From assembly GCA_035308905.1 (NCBI GenBank), contig DATGFS010000050.1, forward strand, positions 1 through 64,000: a stretch of 64,000 bases of DNA, in the 5' to 3' direction. This DNA comes from a bacterium (GTDB taxonomy: Bacteria > Sysuimicrobiota > Sysuimicrobiia > Sysuimicrobiales > Segetimicrobiaceae). The notes under the pieces were generated by a model that worked only from the letters and a program-made list of their open reading frames with translations, ran no database searches and was not told the DNA's origin. Shown one piece after another: positions 40,585 to 50,068 of this stretch. Numbering within the stretch: the stretch's first letter is position 1; each line of letters starts with the position of its first letter. Made by a program: the position numbers and the translations under genes.

Positions 40585-42479
40585 GGGCGAATCTCCTGGA
40601 TCAGCCGGCCGTCGATGTATACCTGCACGATCGTGTAGCCCTGGCCGACGATTTGGCGGTCCACGTTCTCGCCGGGACGATGCATCCCCTCGTACGCCGT
40701 GTGCACGCCCCGCTGATCGATCACGACGATGCGCACGAGCTGCCGCGAGGCGCCCTCCGGGACGATGATGTGCAGATGGGTCTGGCGCTGCTCGGTCGAG
40801 GCGGACTGGGGCGCCGGCGGTGTGCCGGTCACGATCGGCTGCGGCGGCGCGCCGCCTTCCGCGGGGCGCACCGCGATCGCCACCCCGACGGCGTCGCCGT
40901 GGCCGATCCGCGTGCCGGCCGGGGGCGTCATCGCCACCACCTGGCCCGCCGGCACGTCGTCGCGCGCGACCTGGGTCACGTCGCGCAGGGTCACGCCGAG
41001 ATCCTGGAGGGCCCGGCGCGCGTCGTCGAGCATCCGTCCGACCAGGTCCGGCAGCACGATCGCCTGCTGCCCCTTGCTCACGGTCAGGTTGACCGGCGTG
41101 CCGCGGGCGACCGACGCCCCGGGCGCGGGGTCCTGGGTAATGGTGAATCCCGACGGCACGGCGTCGTCGTAGGTCTCGCGGATCTCCCCGACGGCGAGCC
41201 GGGCCTGCTCGACGGCGAATCGTGTGTCCTCGAGGGAGCGCCGGCGCACGTCGGGGACGGTCACCATCTCCGGCCCGAGGCTCGTCACCAATCCCACCGC
41301 GCGATTCACCTTCACCGGCGTCCCGGCCGGCGGATCCTGGCTCACCACTGAACCGGTCGGCAGCGTGGCGTTGTGCACCTGCTGCACCACCTGGACGTTG
41401 AGGCGGCGCTGCCGCGCGATCGTCTCGGCCTCGACGAGGCTCCGGCCGACGAGATCGGGAACCGAGACCTCGGGTACGTTGAGGTAGGCGTTGAGGGCCT
41501 GCCAGCCCCAGGCGATGCCGCCGAACGTGGCGAGCAGCACGACCGCGGCGACCATGAGCGGCACCGAGCGGCGCGCGGCGCGCCCGTCCCGCGCCGCCCG
41601 GCGCGCGGCGCCGTCACCGGTGCGAACGATCGCCGTCGACTCCGCCGCGGAGGCCGCCCGCCAGTGCGCGGTGCGCCCCGTAAGATCGTCGGCCATGTCC
41701 TGCGCCGACCGGTAGCGGTGGTCCGGGTCCTTCGAGAGCGCTTTCAGAATAATGGCCTCGAGGTCGCGCCCGAGGCGCGCGCCGTCACGGCGCGGCAGCG
41801 GCGGCGGCTCGTGCATGTGCCGCAGCGCGATCGCGATCGGGGTGTCGGCATCGAAGGGCAGCGAGCCCGTGGCCGCCTCGTAGAGCACGACGCCGAGCGA
41901 GTAGAGGTCGGCGCGCCAGCCGACGCCGAGTCCGCGCGCCTGCTCCGGCGAAATGTACTGCACCGATCCGAGCACCGTCCCGGTCTCGGTAATGCCGGTG
42001 GCCGCGAGCGCGCGGGCGATGCCGAAGTCGGTGACCTTCACGCCGCCGTCGGGCGTGAGGAGGATGTTCTGCGGCTTGATGTCGCGGTGGACGATGCCGG
42101 CCCGGTGCGCGTACTCGAGCACCTCGCAGACCTCGACGCCGATGGCCCGCACGCGGGCTTCGTCGAGCGGACCGGTCCGGCGCAGGTGCGTCTTGAGGTC
42201 TTCCCCGTCGATGTACTCCATGACGATGAAGTGCACGTCGCCGTCCCGGCCGTGGTCGAAGATGCGGACCATGCGCGGGTGCGAGAGCCGCGCGGCGGCC
42301 TGCGCCTCGCGCTCGAACCGCGCGACGAACTCGGCGTTGTGGGCGTACTGGTCGCGTAGGATCTTGATCGCGACGAGCGTCCCGTCGTCGAGGCGGCGGC
42401 CGCGGTAGACGTGCGCCATGCCGCCCTCGGCGATCAACTCGAGCACCTCGTACCGCTCCCCCAGCCGGTGCTGCATCAC
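40581..42479 (-). CDS. pknB: Membrane Ser/Thr protein kinase with PASTA domains (PknB/PrkC)
   Basis: This 632-aa bitopic kinase has a cytoplasmic catalytic domain at about residues 10-270, with ATP-site lysine K39, catalytic HRDIKPQN (D133) and DFG (D151). Then come a basic juxtamembrane stretch, a TM helix (about 305-325) and three extracellular PASTA repeats (VPDLVGRSLVEAE, VPDVRRRSLEDTR, LPDLVGRMLDDAR). An extra C-terminal domain of about 90 residues follows. PASTA domains sense peptidoglycan or lipid II. The GTG start overlaps pbpA (GTGA). The adjacent phosphatase and FHA proteins form its signalling set. Confidence 0.95.
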   Translation of the reverse strand: MMQHRLGERYEVLELIAEGGMAHVYRGRRLDDGTLVAIKILRDQYAHNAEFVARFEREAQAAARLSHPRMVRIFDHGRDGDVHFIVMEYIDGEDLKTHLRRTGPLDEARVRAIGVEVCEVLEYAHRAGIVHRDIKPQNILLTPDGGVKVTDFGIARALAATGITETGTVLGSVQYISPEQARGLGVGWRADLYSLGVVLYEAATGSLPFDADTPIAIALRHMHEPPPLPRRDGARLGRDLEAIILKALSKDPDHRYRSAQDMADDLTGRTAHWRAASAAESTAIVRTGDGAARRAARDGRAARRSVPLMVAAVVLLATFGGIAWGWQALNAYLNVPEVSVPDLVGRSLVEAETIARQRRLNVQVVQQVHNATLPTGSVVSQDPPAGTPVKVNRAVGLVTSLGPEMVTVPDVRRRSLEDTRFAVEQARLAVGEIRETYDDAVPSGFTITQDPAPGASVARGTPVNLTVSKGQQAIVLPDLVGRMLDDARRALQDLGVTLRDVTQVARDDVPAGQVVAMTPPAGTRIGHGDAVGVAIAVRPAEGGAPPQPIVTGTPPAPQSASTEQRQTHLHIIVPEGASRQLVRIVVIDQRGVHTAYEGMHRPGENVDRQIVGQGYTIVQVYIDGRLIQEIRP

Positions 42480-43891
42480 GGGCGCCCCCCCGCGGCGCTC
42501 TGGACCTGCAGGGCGGCCGCCAGCACCTGCCGCGCGATCGGCGCCGCCACCTGGCCGCCGACGCCCCCGTTCTCCACGATCACGGACAGCGCCACCACCG
42601 GCCGGTCGGCGGGGGCGAAGGCGATGAACCAGGCGTGGGTGTTCCCGTGCGGATTTTCGGCGGTGCCGGTCTTGCCCGCCACCCTCACCCCGGGCAGCTG
42701 CGCGGCGGTCCCGGTTCCGCTCTGGACCACCTGCACCATCGCCTGCGCGAGCTCGCCGGCAAGCGAGGCGGCCATCACGTCGCGGCTGCCGCGCTGCGCA
42801 AACGTCTGCCGGATGCGGCCGTCCGGGGCGCGGATCTGCGAGACGAGAAACGGACTCATCATCGTCCCGCCGTTGCCGACGGCCGCGGCGACGAGCGCCA
42901 TCTGAAGCGGCGTGACGAGCAGGCTGCCCTGCCCGAACGCGATCTGGGCCAGGCCGCGGGCGCCGAGGTCGCGCAGCGGCGGCACGTAGCCGCTCGACGC
43001 AGGCAGGTCGAACCGCACCGGCTGGCCGAGTCCGAACGCGCGCGCCGCGGCGACGATGGGCTGCGCGCCCGTGCGCTGTCCGATCTGGACGAACGCGGTG
43101 TTGCAGGAGGCGACGAACGCCTGCAGCACCGAGATCTGTCCAAACTGCTCGTGCTCGAAGTTATGGATCAAAGCGCCGCCGACGTCGATCGCCTCGGGGC
43201 AGTTCACCGGGTCGGAGAGACGCACCCGGCCGCTGCCGAGCGCCGCCGTGAGCGTCACCGTCTTGAACGACGAGCCCGGCGGGTACTGGCCCTGCGTCGC
43301 CCGATCGTACAGCGGCGCCGACAGGTCGCGCGAGAGCGCGGCCCACTGCGCGTCGACCGTGGCCGGATCGAAGCCCGGGCGGCTCACCAGCGCGAGCACC
43401 GCGCCCGTCCGCGGGTCGAGCACGACGACCGCGCCGCGGACGTTGCCGAGGGCGCGCACCGCGGCCTGCTGCACCGCGGCGTCGAGGGTGAGCACGACGT
43501 CGTTGCCCTCGGGGGTCCGGCCGAACGCCTCCTGGAGCGCCTGCCACGGATCGGTGACCGGCAGTCCGAGCAGCGCGAGATCCGCGCGGCGCTCGATCCC
43601 GGTGAGCCCGTACCGGCGGCTGCGATAGCCCAATACGTGCGCGAACGACGTCCCCTGCGGATACCGCCGGACCTGCGACGGTCCGGTCCCCACCGAATCG
43701 GCCAGGACGGTGAGCCGCCGGTCGAGGATCCGCCCCCAGTGGATCCGCTCCGCGGCGAGCGCCAGGCGCGGGTTCTGGGGCGACGCGGCCAGCTGCGGCC
43801 CCCAGATCACCTGGACGAACGCGAGATAGACGAGGAGCACGGCGAACAGCCCCGCGAGCAGCCGGCCGACGTTACGGGTGCGTCCGACCAT
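42476..43891 (-). CDS. pbpA: Penicillin-binding protein 2-type transpeptidase (PbpA)
   Basis: This 471-aa class-B PBP has one N-terminal TM helix (about residues 9-28). The transpeptidase domain carries SSFK (nucleophile S207), SCN and KTGT with TAENPHGNTHAWF following. It is short because it lacks a large N-terminal pedestal, like mycobacterial PbpA. It forms a synthase pair with the RodA/FtsW gene, whose end it overlaps by 20 nt. It cross-links peptidoglycan in the periplasmic or extracytoplasmic space. Confidence 0.94.
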   Translation of the reverse strand: MVGRTRNVGRLLAGLFAVLLVYLAFVQVIWGPQLAASPQNPRLALAAERIHWGRILDRRLTVLADSVGTGPSQVRRYPQGTSFAHVLGYRSRRYGLTGIERRADLALLGLPVTDPWQALQEAFGRTPEGNDVVLTLDAAVQQAAVRALGNVRGAVVVLDPRTGAVLALVSRPGFDPATVDAQWAALSRDLSAPLYDRATQGQYPPGSSFKTVTLTAALGSGRVRLSDPVNCPEAIDVGGALIHNFEHEQFGQISVLQAFVASCNTAFVQIGQRTGAQPIVAAARAFGLGQPVRFDLPASSGYVPPLRDLGARGLAQIAFGQGSLLVTPLQMALVAAAVGNGGTMMSPFLVSQIRAPDGRIRQTFAQRGSRDVMAASLAGELAQAMVQVVQSGTGTAAQLPGVRVAGKTGTAENPHGNTHAWFIAFAPADRPVVALSVIVENGGVGGQVAAPIARQVLAAALQVQSAAGGRP

Positions 43892-45209
43892 CGCGCTCTT
43901 CCGCCGCGGCGCGCGCGCCGCGGTCCGAGATGGCGAGCAGCAGCGCGACGGCGATGAAGTTGCTCACCGCCGCGCTGCCGCCGTAGGTGAGAAACGGCGC
44001 CGGAATGCCCGTCAGCGGAATCAGCCGGGTGCTGCCGGCGAGAATGACGAAGGTCTGGATGCCGATCGCCGCCCCCAGGCCGGCCCCGACGAGCCGGTCG
44101 AGCGATCCGTCCGCCTGCACGGCGGCGCGGAAGGCCCGTCCGAGGAACAGCAGGTAGAGCGCCACCACCATGAACGTGCCGATCGCGCCGAGCTCCTCCC
44201 CGATCGCCGGGAAGATCATGTCGGTGTAGGACGCCGGCATGAGCTCGGGGTGCCCGAGGCCGAGCCCGGCCCCGGTGAGACCGCCGCTCGCGAGCGCGAA
44301 TAGACCCTGCAGAATTTGATACCCGCGCCCCGCGGCGTCCGCCCAGGGATTCAGCCAGACGTCGACCCGCACCCGCACATGCGCGAACAGATGATAGCAC
44401 AGCGTCGCCCCGGCGCCGAACGCCAGGAGGCCGCCGAGCACGTAGTCGAGCCGGCCGAGCGCCACGTAGAGCATCGCGAGGAACACGCCGTAGTACAGCA
44501 TCGCCAGACCGAGATCGCGCTGGAAGACGAGCAGCAGCAGGGACCCGACGCACACGAGCAGCACGGGGCCCAGGCGGCCGAGGTCGGCGCGCCAGCGCCG
44601 CGGTCCCGGCAGTGTGAGCAGCGGCCGGTTTTCCACCAACACCCCCGCAAAGAACGCGACGAGGAGCAGCTTGACGATCTCACCCGGCTCGAGCGTGAAC
44701 GCGCCGATGACCAGCCACTGCCGCGCGCCGTTCCGCTCCACGCCGATCAGGACGGTCAGCACCAGCAGCGCGATGCCGGTGAGCGCGCACAGGTAGGCGT
44801 AGCGCCGGACCCACCGCAGGTCGGTCAGCGTCCCGAGGGCGATCAGCAGCGACGTCAACCCAAGCGAGATCCAGGCGGCCTGCCGGACGGCGTAGTCGGG
44901 CCGCAGCCGGTAGATCATCACGAGCCCCACCGCCGAGAGCGCGGCGGCGACCGGCAGCAGCACCTCGTCGCCCCGATTGTCGGCAATGACGAGCGCCATG
45001 TGCACGACGAGAAATCCCGCCAGCGCCACCGCGCCGGCGACGACGGGATCCCACGACTCCGCGGGATACATCGCGGCGTGCACGGCGACGAGGCCCAAGG
45101 CGCCGAGCACGCCGGCGGCCACCACGAGTCCTCGCTCGGCGGCTCGCCGCGCGACCCACGGCAGCGGCGCGGGCGCGGCGGACGCCGCGGGAGGGACGGC
45201 CATCGTCAC
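43872..45209 (-). CDS. rodA: RodA/FtsW-family SEDS peptidoglycan glycosyltransferase
   Basis: This 445-aa polytopic SEDS protein has ARQWLVIGAFTLEPGEIVKL, FQRDLGLAMLYYGVFL and WLNPWADAAGRGYQILQGLFALASGGLTGAGLG. A large periplasmic loop holds DMIFPAIGEELG, and TGIPAPFLTYGGSAAVSNF follows near the end. It polymerises lipid II with the neighbouring class-B PBP. The GTG start at 45209 overlaps pstP (GTGA). FtsW versus RodA is decided only by its similarity to the actinobacterial cluster. Confidence 0.93.
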   Translation of the reverse strand: MTMAVPPAASAAPAPLPWVARRAAERGLVVAAGVLGALGLVAVHAAMYPAESWDPVVAGAVALAGFLVVHMALVIADNRGDEVLLPVAAALSAVGLVMIYRLRPDYAVRQAAWISLGLTSLLIALGTLTDLRWVRRYAYLCALTGIALLVLTVLIGVERNGARQWLVIGAFTLEPGEIVKLLLVAFFAGVLVENRPLLTLPGPRRWRADLGRLGPVLLVCVGSLLLLVFQRDLGLAMLYYGVFLAMLYVALGRLDYVLGGLLAFGAGATLCYHLFAHVRVRVDVWLNPWADAAGRGYQILQGLFALASGGLTGAGLGLGHPELMPASYTDMIFPAIGEELGAIGTFMVVALYLLFLGRAFRAAVQADGSLDRLVGAGLGAAIGIQTFVILAGSTRLIPLTGIPAPFLTYGGSAAVSNFIAVALLLAISDRGARAAAEERDGRTHP

Positions 45210-46252
45210 GGCCGGTGCAGCAGGTCCTGCAGGAGCATGTCCGCGTCGGCGGGATCGCGCGCGGGAATCCCCTGCAGCAGCTGCGGACGGTAGGCGGGGG
45301 CGATCCGGGTCACCGGCACGCCGGTGCTCCGCACGACCGCGAACAGCGGCACGCCGAGGATCCGGAGCGGGATCCCGCGCATCACGGCGACGCGATCGCC
45401 GCTGACGCCGAGGAAGTAGGCGTGTTCGACGCGGTACGTGACCACGCCGGCGGCCAGGAACGCGGCGAGGGCCGCGGCGCTCGCGACCCGGCCCGCGCGG
45501 TCGAGCCACTTCGGCCGGACCCGCACCAGGACCACGGACGCGTTGTCGGTGCCGCCGCGCGCGTTGGCCAGGCCGACGACTATCCGGCAGGCTTCGCTCC
45601 CGTCCCGTGTCGTGCGGATGATGTCGGCCATCTCGTCGGGGGTCACCGCGCTGTGCACGCCGTCGCTGACGAGGAGCAGCGCATCGCGGGCCCGCAGCGG
45701 CACGGCCAGCACGTCGACTTGGACTTCGGGCGCGGTTCCGAGCGCGCGCGTGAGCACGTGGCGCTGCGCGTGTCCGCCGGCCGCGGCGGGCGAGAGCGTG
45801 CCGTGCCGGACGAGCTCCGCGACAACCGAGTGGTCGACCGTCAGCTGCCGGATCTCGGCGCCCCGCATCAGATAGGCGCGGCTGTCGCCGACGTGCGCCA
45901 AGACAACCGCCTGGCCCGCGACCAGCGCCGCCGTACACGTCGTCGCCATGCCGGACCGCTCGGGCCCGGCCGCCTGCGCGTTGATGTCGGCGTTGGCGCG
46001 CCGCACGGCCAGCGCCAGCGCCTCCGCCGGCGTGAGCCCGCGCTCGAGGAGCGCCGGCACCTCGCGCACAAGCGTCTCGACCGCGAGCGCACTCGCGACG
46101 CCGCCGGCCGCGTGTCCGCCCAGCCCGTCGGCGATCGCGTACAGCGCGGCTCCCCGCGCGAGGCGGTCGCGAAGCAGAATGCGGTCCTCGTTGGTCTCCC
46201 GAACGCGGCCGATCTCGCTGACGCCTGCGCCCCGCGAGGTGAATCCGCTCAT
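45206..46252 (-). CDS. pstP: PP2C-type Ser/Thr phosphatase (PstP/PrpC)
   Basis: This 348-aa enzyme has a PPM catalytic domain (about residues 1-235) with metal-binding Asp in NEDR and ADGLGGHAAG, then LAHVGDSRAYL and GGTDNASVVLV. A TM helix (about 248-268) and an extracytoplasmic tail of about 80 residues follow. It dephosphorylates targets of the neighbouring kinase. Start ATG 46252 overlaps fhaB. Size and layout resemble mycobacterial PstP, not the soluble PrpC of Bacillus (about 250 aa). Confidence 0.93.
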   Translation of the reverse strand: MSGFTSRGAGVSEIGRVRETNEDRILLRDRLARGAALYAIADGLGGHAAGGVASALAVETLVREVPALLERGLTPAEALALAVRRANADINAQAAGPERSGMATTCTAALVAGQAVVLAHVGDSRAYLMRGAEIRQLTVDHSVVAELVRHGTLSPAAAGGHAQRHVLTRALGTAPEVQVDVLAVPLRARDALLLVSDGVHSAVTPDEMADIIRTTRDGSEACRIVVGLANARGGTDNASVVLVRVRPKWLDRAGRVASAAALAAFLAAGVVTYRVEHAYFLGVSGDRVAVMRGIPLRILGVPLFAVVRSTGVPVTRIAPAYRPQLLQGIPARDPADADMLLQDLLHRP

Positions 46253-46734
46253 CCGCGTCCTCCGGCGCTCGGGCTCCAGGCCCCGGTCCCCGCCCCCACC
46301 GCCTCCGATGCCGCCTCGAGCCGGAGGCCGAGCACGACGTCGCCGATCTTCAGCCGGTCGCCGGCGCGCATCGCGACGGGGCGGCGCACGCGCCGCCCGT
46401 TGAGCTGGGTTCCGTTCGTGCTGCCGAGATCCTCGACCCACACGCGGCCGTCGCGCTCGAACAGGCGGGCGTGATGCGCCGACACGTAGTCGCCGCTCAG
46501 CACGATCGCGCAGCCCGGCGCGCGGCCGACCGTGGCCTCCCCCGCGACGAGGAACTCCCGCCCGCGAGACGTCTCCGGCGCCTCCACCACCAGCACGGCG
46601 CGCGATGCCGGCCACGCGGCCCGCGACTCCATGTCCGCCACGACGACGCGCAGCACCCGGATCACGAAGAGAACGAGCGCCAGCAGGAACGCGTACCGGA
46701 GCACGACGATCAGGAGCGTCGGCGTCGCGGTCAT
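46249..46734 (-). CDS. fhaB: FhaB-type membrane-anchored FHA protein
   Basis: This 161-aa protein has an N-terminal TM helix (about residues 6-28, LLIVVLRYAFLLALVLFVI) and a cytosolic FHA domain. The latter carries GRAPGCAIVLSGDYVSAHHARLF and DLGSTNGTQLNGRRV, the phosphothreonine-binding signature. The Mycobacterium counterpart (FhaB/FipA) helps divisome assembly after phosphorylation. It overlaps both neighbours by 4 nt (ATGA). Confidence 0.92.
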   Translation of the reverse strand: MTATPTLLIVVLRYAFLLALVLFVIRVLRVVVADMESRAAWPASRAVLVVEAPETSRGREFLVAGEATVGRAPGCAIVLSGDYVSAHHARLFERDGRVWVEDLGSTNGTQLNGRRVRRPVAMRAGDRLKIGDVVLGLRLEAASEAVGAGTGAWSPSAGGRG

Positions 46735-47501
46735 GCGCCCCTCCGGTACTGCAGCAGCACGTTGCCGACCTGAATGCGGTCGCCGTCGTGCACCGGCACG
46801 CGGCTGCGCCCTATGGGCCGGCCGTTCAGCGCGGTGCCGTTGGTACTGCCCACGTCCTCGACGGCGGCCTCGCCCTCCGTCGCGTGGATGCGCGCGTGCG
46901 TGCGGCTGACGCTCGGATCGTCGATGACGATGTCCTGGTCGGCGCGCCGCCCGATCGTGAGCACCGGCCGGTCGAGCAGAAACTCGCGGCCGGCCGTGCC
47001 GGCGGGTCCCGCCAGCACACGCAGCCGCGCGCCCGTGGCCGCGCGCTCGCGGCGATAGATGCGGGTGTCCGACCCCGGCACGCCGGTCCGGGCGTCGTCC
47101 GGTCCCGCGGGTGCGGCGGGCGACGGCTGCGCATCCGGGGACAGACGCGCTTCCACATAAATCTCCCCCGACGCGATCGCCTCGCGCGGCTCGACGCTCA
47201 CGTGCACCGGACCGGCGGGGCGCGCACCGAGCTCCTCGGCGCGGTCGCGAAGGAGCTCGGCCAGCTCGCCGACGAGCGCCGGCGCGAACGATTCGTACGG
47301 CGCAAAGTCTTTGGGGTTGAGGAACACCCGGTAATCGTTCGGCAGCAGCGCCCCGCGCAGCCCGGCCATCGCGCCGGCCTCCATCTCGCGCAGCACCCGC
47401 CGGCCGATCTCCACCGGATGCACCCGGTCGCGCGACCATCGTGTGAACAGGCCCTCGACGAGCGCCTCGACCCGCCGTTCGAACCGCAGGAACACGCTCA
47501 C
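46731..47501 (-). CDS. fhaA: FhaA-type protein (DUF3662 plus FHA domain)
   Basis: This 256-aa protein has an N-terminal DUF3662 domain (about residues 1-125; RFERRVEALVEGLFTRW, VLREMEAGAM, PNDYRVFLNPKDFAPYE), a short Pro-rich linker and a C-terminal FHA domain. The FHA has TIGRRADQDIVIDDPSVSRTHARI and DVGSTNGTALNGRPIG. In mycobacteria it binds the phosphorylated kinase-like flippase complex. GTG 47501 overlaps the rlmN stop. The linker is much shorter than in mycobacterial FhaA (about 500 aa). Confidence 0.92.
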   Translation of the reverse strand: MSVFLRFERRVEALVEGLFTRWSRDRVHPVEIGRRVLREMEAGAMAGLRGALLPNDYRVFLNPKDFAPYESFAPALVGELAELLRDRAEELGARPAGPVHVSVEPREAIASGEIYVEARLSPDAQPSPAAPAGPDDARTGVPGSDTRIYRRERAATGARLRVLAGPAGTAGREFLLDRPVLTIGRRADQDIVIDDPSVSRTHARIHATEGEAAVEDVGSTNGTALNGRPIGRSRVPVHDGDRIQVGNVLLQYRRGA

Positions 47502-48709
47502 GCCCGGCCCTCTCTCCCGCGCGCAGGGGCGCCGCCGGCGGCGGGCATGGCGCGGCGCGCCGGCTTTGATCGCACGGTGGCCGGCGAGTTCGCCGGTAGG
47601 CGGTCCGCCGGTGTCCAGCGCGACGCGCGCCCGCTTCCGTCCGCGAGACGCAGCTGTCCGCACGCCGCCTGAATCTCGGTGCCGCGCTCGATCCGCACGG
47701 TCACCGGAATGCCGGCCGCGCGTACGCAGCGGGCGAAGGCACGGACGCGGGCGACCGCGGGCCGGCGGAGCGGGATGCCGGGCACAGGGTTGAGCGGGAT
47801 CACGTTCACATGGCACAGGAGGCCGCGCAGGAGCCGGCCGAGCGCGCGCCCCTCCGCATCGCCGTCGTTGACGCCGTCGATCAGCACGTACTCGAACGTG
47901 AGCCGGCGTCCCGTCGCCGCGAGATAGTCGCGGCACGCGGCCATGAGTTCGGCGATTGGATAGCGCTCGGTCACCGGCACGAGCCGCCGACGCAGCGCGT
48001 CGGTGGGCGCGTGCAGCGAGACCGCCAGCGTGATCTGTAGACCCTCGCCCGCGAGCCGGCGGATCTGCGGCACGAGGCCGACGGTGGAGATCGTCAGGTG
48101 GCGCATCCCGATGCCGAGCCCCCACGGCGCGGCGAGAATGCGCGCGGCGCGCACCGTCGCCTCGTAATTCGCCAGCGGCTCCCCCATGCCCATGAACACC
48201 ACATTGCTGAGCCGCCGGTCGGCGCGCGCGCGGATGGCCAGCGCCTGACTGATGATCTCGCCGGCGGTGAGATTGCGGGCGAAGCCGCCCAGCCCGGTCG
48301 CGCAAAAGGCGCAGCCCATGGCGCAGCCGGCCTGAGTGCTGACACACGCGCTGCGCCGGCCGTCGTCGAACCGCATCAACACACACTCCACCGTCTGGCC
48401 GTCTCCGCACGCGGCCAGCAGCTTCGTCGCGGATCCGTCGGCCGCATCTGTGGACCGCCTGACCGTCAGGGTCCCGATGCGCGCCGCCCCGCCGAGCCGT
48501 TCCCGGAACGTGATGGGCAGATCCGTCATCTCCGAAATATCTTCCACACCGCGGCCGTAGACCCACCGGGCAATCTGCCGGCCGCGGTAGGCGGGCGCGC
48601 CGAGCCCCCGGGCGAGATCGGTCAGCTCCGGCAGCAGAAGCCCGCGTAGATCCGGCGTCGCGGGACCGGCCGCCGAAAGCGGCGCCGCCGCCGGCGCTGC
48701 GGCGGTCAC
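47498..48709 (-). CDS. rlmN: Dual-specificity 23S rRNA/tRNA adenine-C2 methyltransferase RlmN
   Basis: This 403-aa radical-SAM enzyme has an N-terminal helical domain and the cluster motif C129-x3-C133-x2-C136. Further on come GGFARNLTAGEI, VVFMGMGEPLANYEATV and VNVIPLNPVPG with catalytic cysteines toward the end (AACGQL). It methylates A2503 of 23S rRNA and A37 of some tRNAs. The roughly 50-residue C-terminal tail is basic and overlaps nothing but the fhaA start. GTG 48709 is coupled to rsmB. Confidence 0.94.
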   Translation of the reverse strand: MTAAAPAAAPLSAAGPATPDLRGLLLPELTDLARGLGAPAYRGRQIARWVYGRGVEDISEMTDLPITFRERLGGAARIGTLTVRRSTDAADGSATKLLAACGDGQTVECVLMRFDDGRRSACVSTQAGCAMGCAFCATGLGGFARNLTAGEIISQALAIRARADRRLSNVVFMGMGEPLANYEATVRAARILAAPWGLGIGMRHLTISTVGLVPQIRRLAGEGLQITLAVSLHAPTDALRRRLVPVTERYPIAELMAACRDYLAATGRRLTFEYVLIDGVNDGDAEGRALGRLLRGLLCHVNVIPLNPVPGIPLRRPAVARVRAFARCVRAAGIPVTVRIERGTEIQAACGQLRLADGSGRASRWTPADRLPANSPATVRSKPARRAMPAAGGAPARGREGRA

Positions 48710-50040
48710 GGCGCCCTCCGCAGCGCCGCAACGAAGAAACCGTCGGTACCGGTCCGGTGCGGGTAGAGGAACACCCCGCCGGGCGCCGCCGGCGTCGCGA
48801 ACGGCCAATCGTCGATGGGCGCCGGCGCAAACGCAGGCTGGGCCGCCAAAAACGCGGCGACGACGTCGGGGCCCTCTTCCGGCTCGATCGTGCAGACGCT
48901 GTAGACGAGGCGCCCGCCCGGCCGGACCGCCGCCGCGGCCCCCGCCAGCACGCGGGTCTGCCGCGCGGTGATCGCCGCGAGATCCTCGGGGCGGACGCGC
49001 CACCGGATTTCCGGCCGGCGCCGGAGGACGCCGAGCCCGGAGCAGGGCGCGTCGACCAGCACGCGCGCGGCGGCCTCCGGCCAGACCTCGCCGAGGCGGG
49101 CCGCGTCGAGTGCCCGCGTTTCGACGCACGTGACGCCGAGCCGCGCGCACTGGCGCGCCACGGTGTCGAGCTTCTGCGGCAGAAGGTCGCATGCCAGCAG
49201 GCGCCCGCGATCCTCCATCAGCGCGGCGAGGTGGGTCGTCTTGCCCCCGGGCGCCGCGCAGGCGTCGATCACGACCTCGCCCGGACGCGGCGCCACGAGC
49301 CGGGCGACGAGCATCGAGCCTTCGTCCTGCGGCGTCACGAGCCCCGCCGCGTACGCCCGGTCCCGCGCGTCGGGCGCGCCGGCCGTGATCCGCCGGGCCT
49401 CGGGAAGGCGCTCCGACGGCTGCGTCTCGATGCCAAGCGCCGCGAGCCGCCCATCGAGCTCCGGGATCGCGCCGCGCAGCGTGTTGAGCCGCACCCACGA
49501 GGGCGGCGTCTCGTTGTTCACCGCGCAGAGCGCGCGGGTCTCGTCCGGACCGAACCGCGCGAGCCATCGCGCGACGAGCCACTCGGGATGCGACCACCGC
49601 ACGGCGATGGCCTCGGCGGTGTCGGCGGCCTCCGGCCACGCCGGCGGCGACGCCGCGAGCCGCCGCATCACCGCGTTGACGAGCGATACGGTCCCGGGGT
49701 GGCCGACGCGCCGGGCCAGCTCGACGGTTTCATCGCAGGCCGCGCGCGCCGGCACGCGTGAAAGAAATGCCAGCTGGTACGCGCCAAGGCGCAGCACCTC
49801 GCGAATGCGAGGCGGGAGGCTGTCGAGGCGGCGATGGAGCGCCTGCGCGAGCGCCCAGTCCACCTGGGCGCGGTGCCGGAGCGTCCCGTAGACGAGCTCC
49901 GTGGCGAAGGCCTCGTCCGCCGGCGTGAGGCCGGCGCGGCCGAGCGCCGCGCGAAGCGCAGCGCCGCTCCAGGCCCGGTCGGCGTCGACGCGGTGCAGAA
50001 CCTCTAGCGCCACCTCTCGGGCGGTGCGGCGACGATCCAT
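48706..50040 (-). CDS. rsmB: 16S rRNA (cytosine-967-C5)-methyltransferase RsmB
   Basis: This 444-aa protein has an N-terminal NusB-like RNA-binding domain (about residues 1-140; REVALEVLHRVDADRAWSG). A Rossmann methyltransferase follows, with VVIDACAAPGGKTTHLAALM, VDAPCSGLGVLRRRPEIRW and the catalytic cysteine in VYSVCTIEPEE. It methylates C967 of 16S rRNA. It heads the tightly overlapping run through fhaA-pknB-rpe; a gap of 28 nt separates it from the zinc protease gene. Confidence 0.94.
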   Translation of the reverse strand: MDRRRTAREVALEVLHRVDADRAWSGAALRAALGRAGLTPADEAFATELVYGTLRHRAQVDWALAQALHRRLDSLPPRIREVLRLGAYQLAFLSRVPARAACDETVELARRVGHPGTVSLVNAVMRRLAASPPAWPEAADTAEAIAVRWSHPEWLVARWLARFGPDETRALCAVNNETPPSWVRLNTLRGAIPELDGRLAALGIETQPSERLPEARRITAGAPDARDRAYAAGLVTPQDEGSMLVARLVAPRPGEVVIDACAAPGGKTTHLAALMEDRGRLLACDLLPQKLDTVARQCARLGVTCVETRALDAARLGEVWPEAAARVLVDAPCSGLGVLRRRPEIRWRVRPEDLAAITARQTRVLAGAAAAVRPGGRLVYSVCTIEPEEGPDVVAAFLAAQPAFAPAPIDDWPFATPAAPGGVFLYPHRTGTDGFFVAALRRAP

Positions 50041-50068
50041 GCGGACTGTGGAGCGCGGCGCGGCGGCA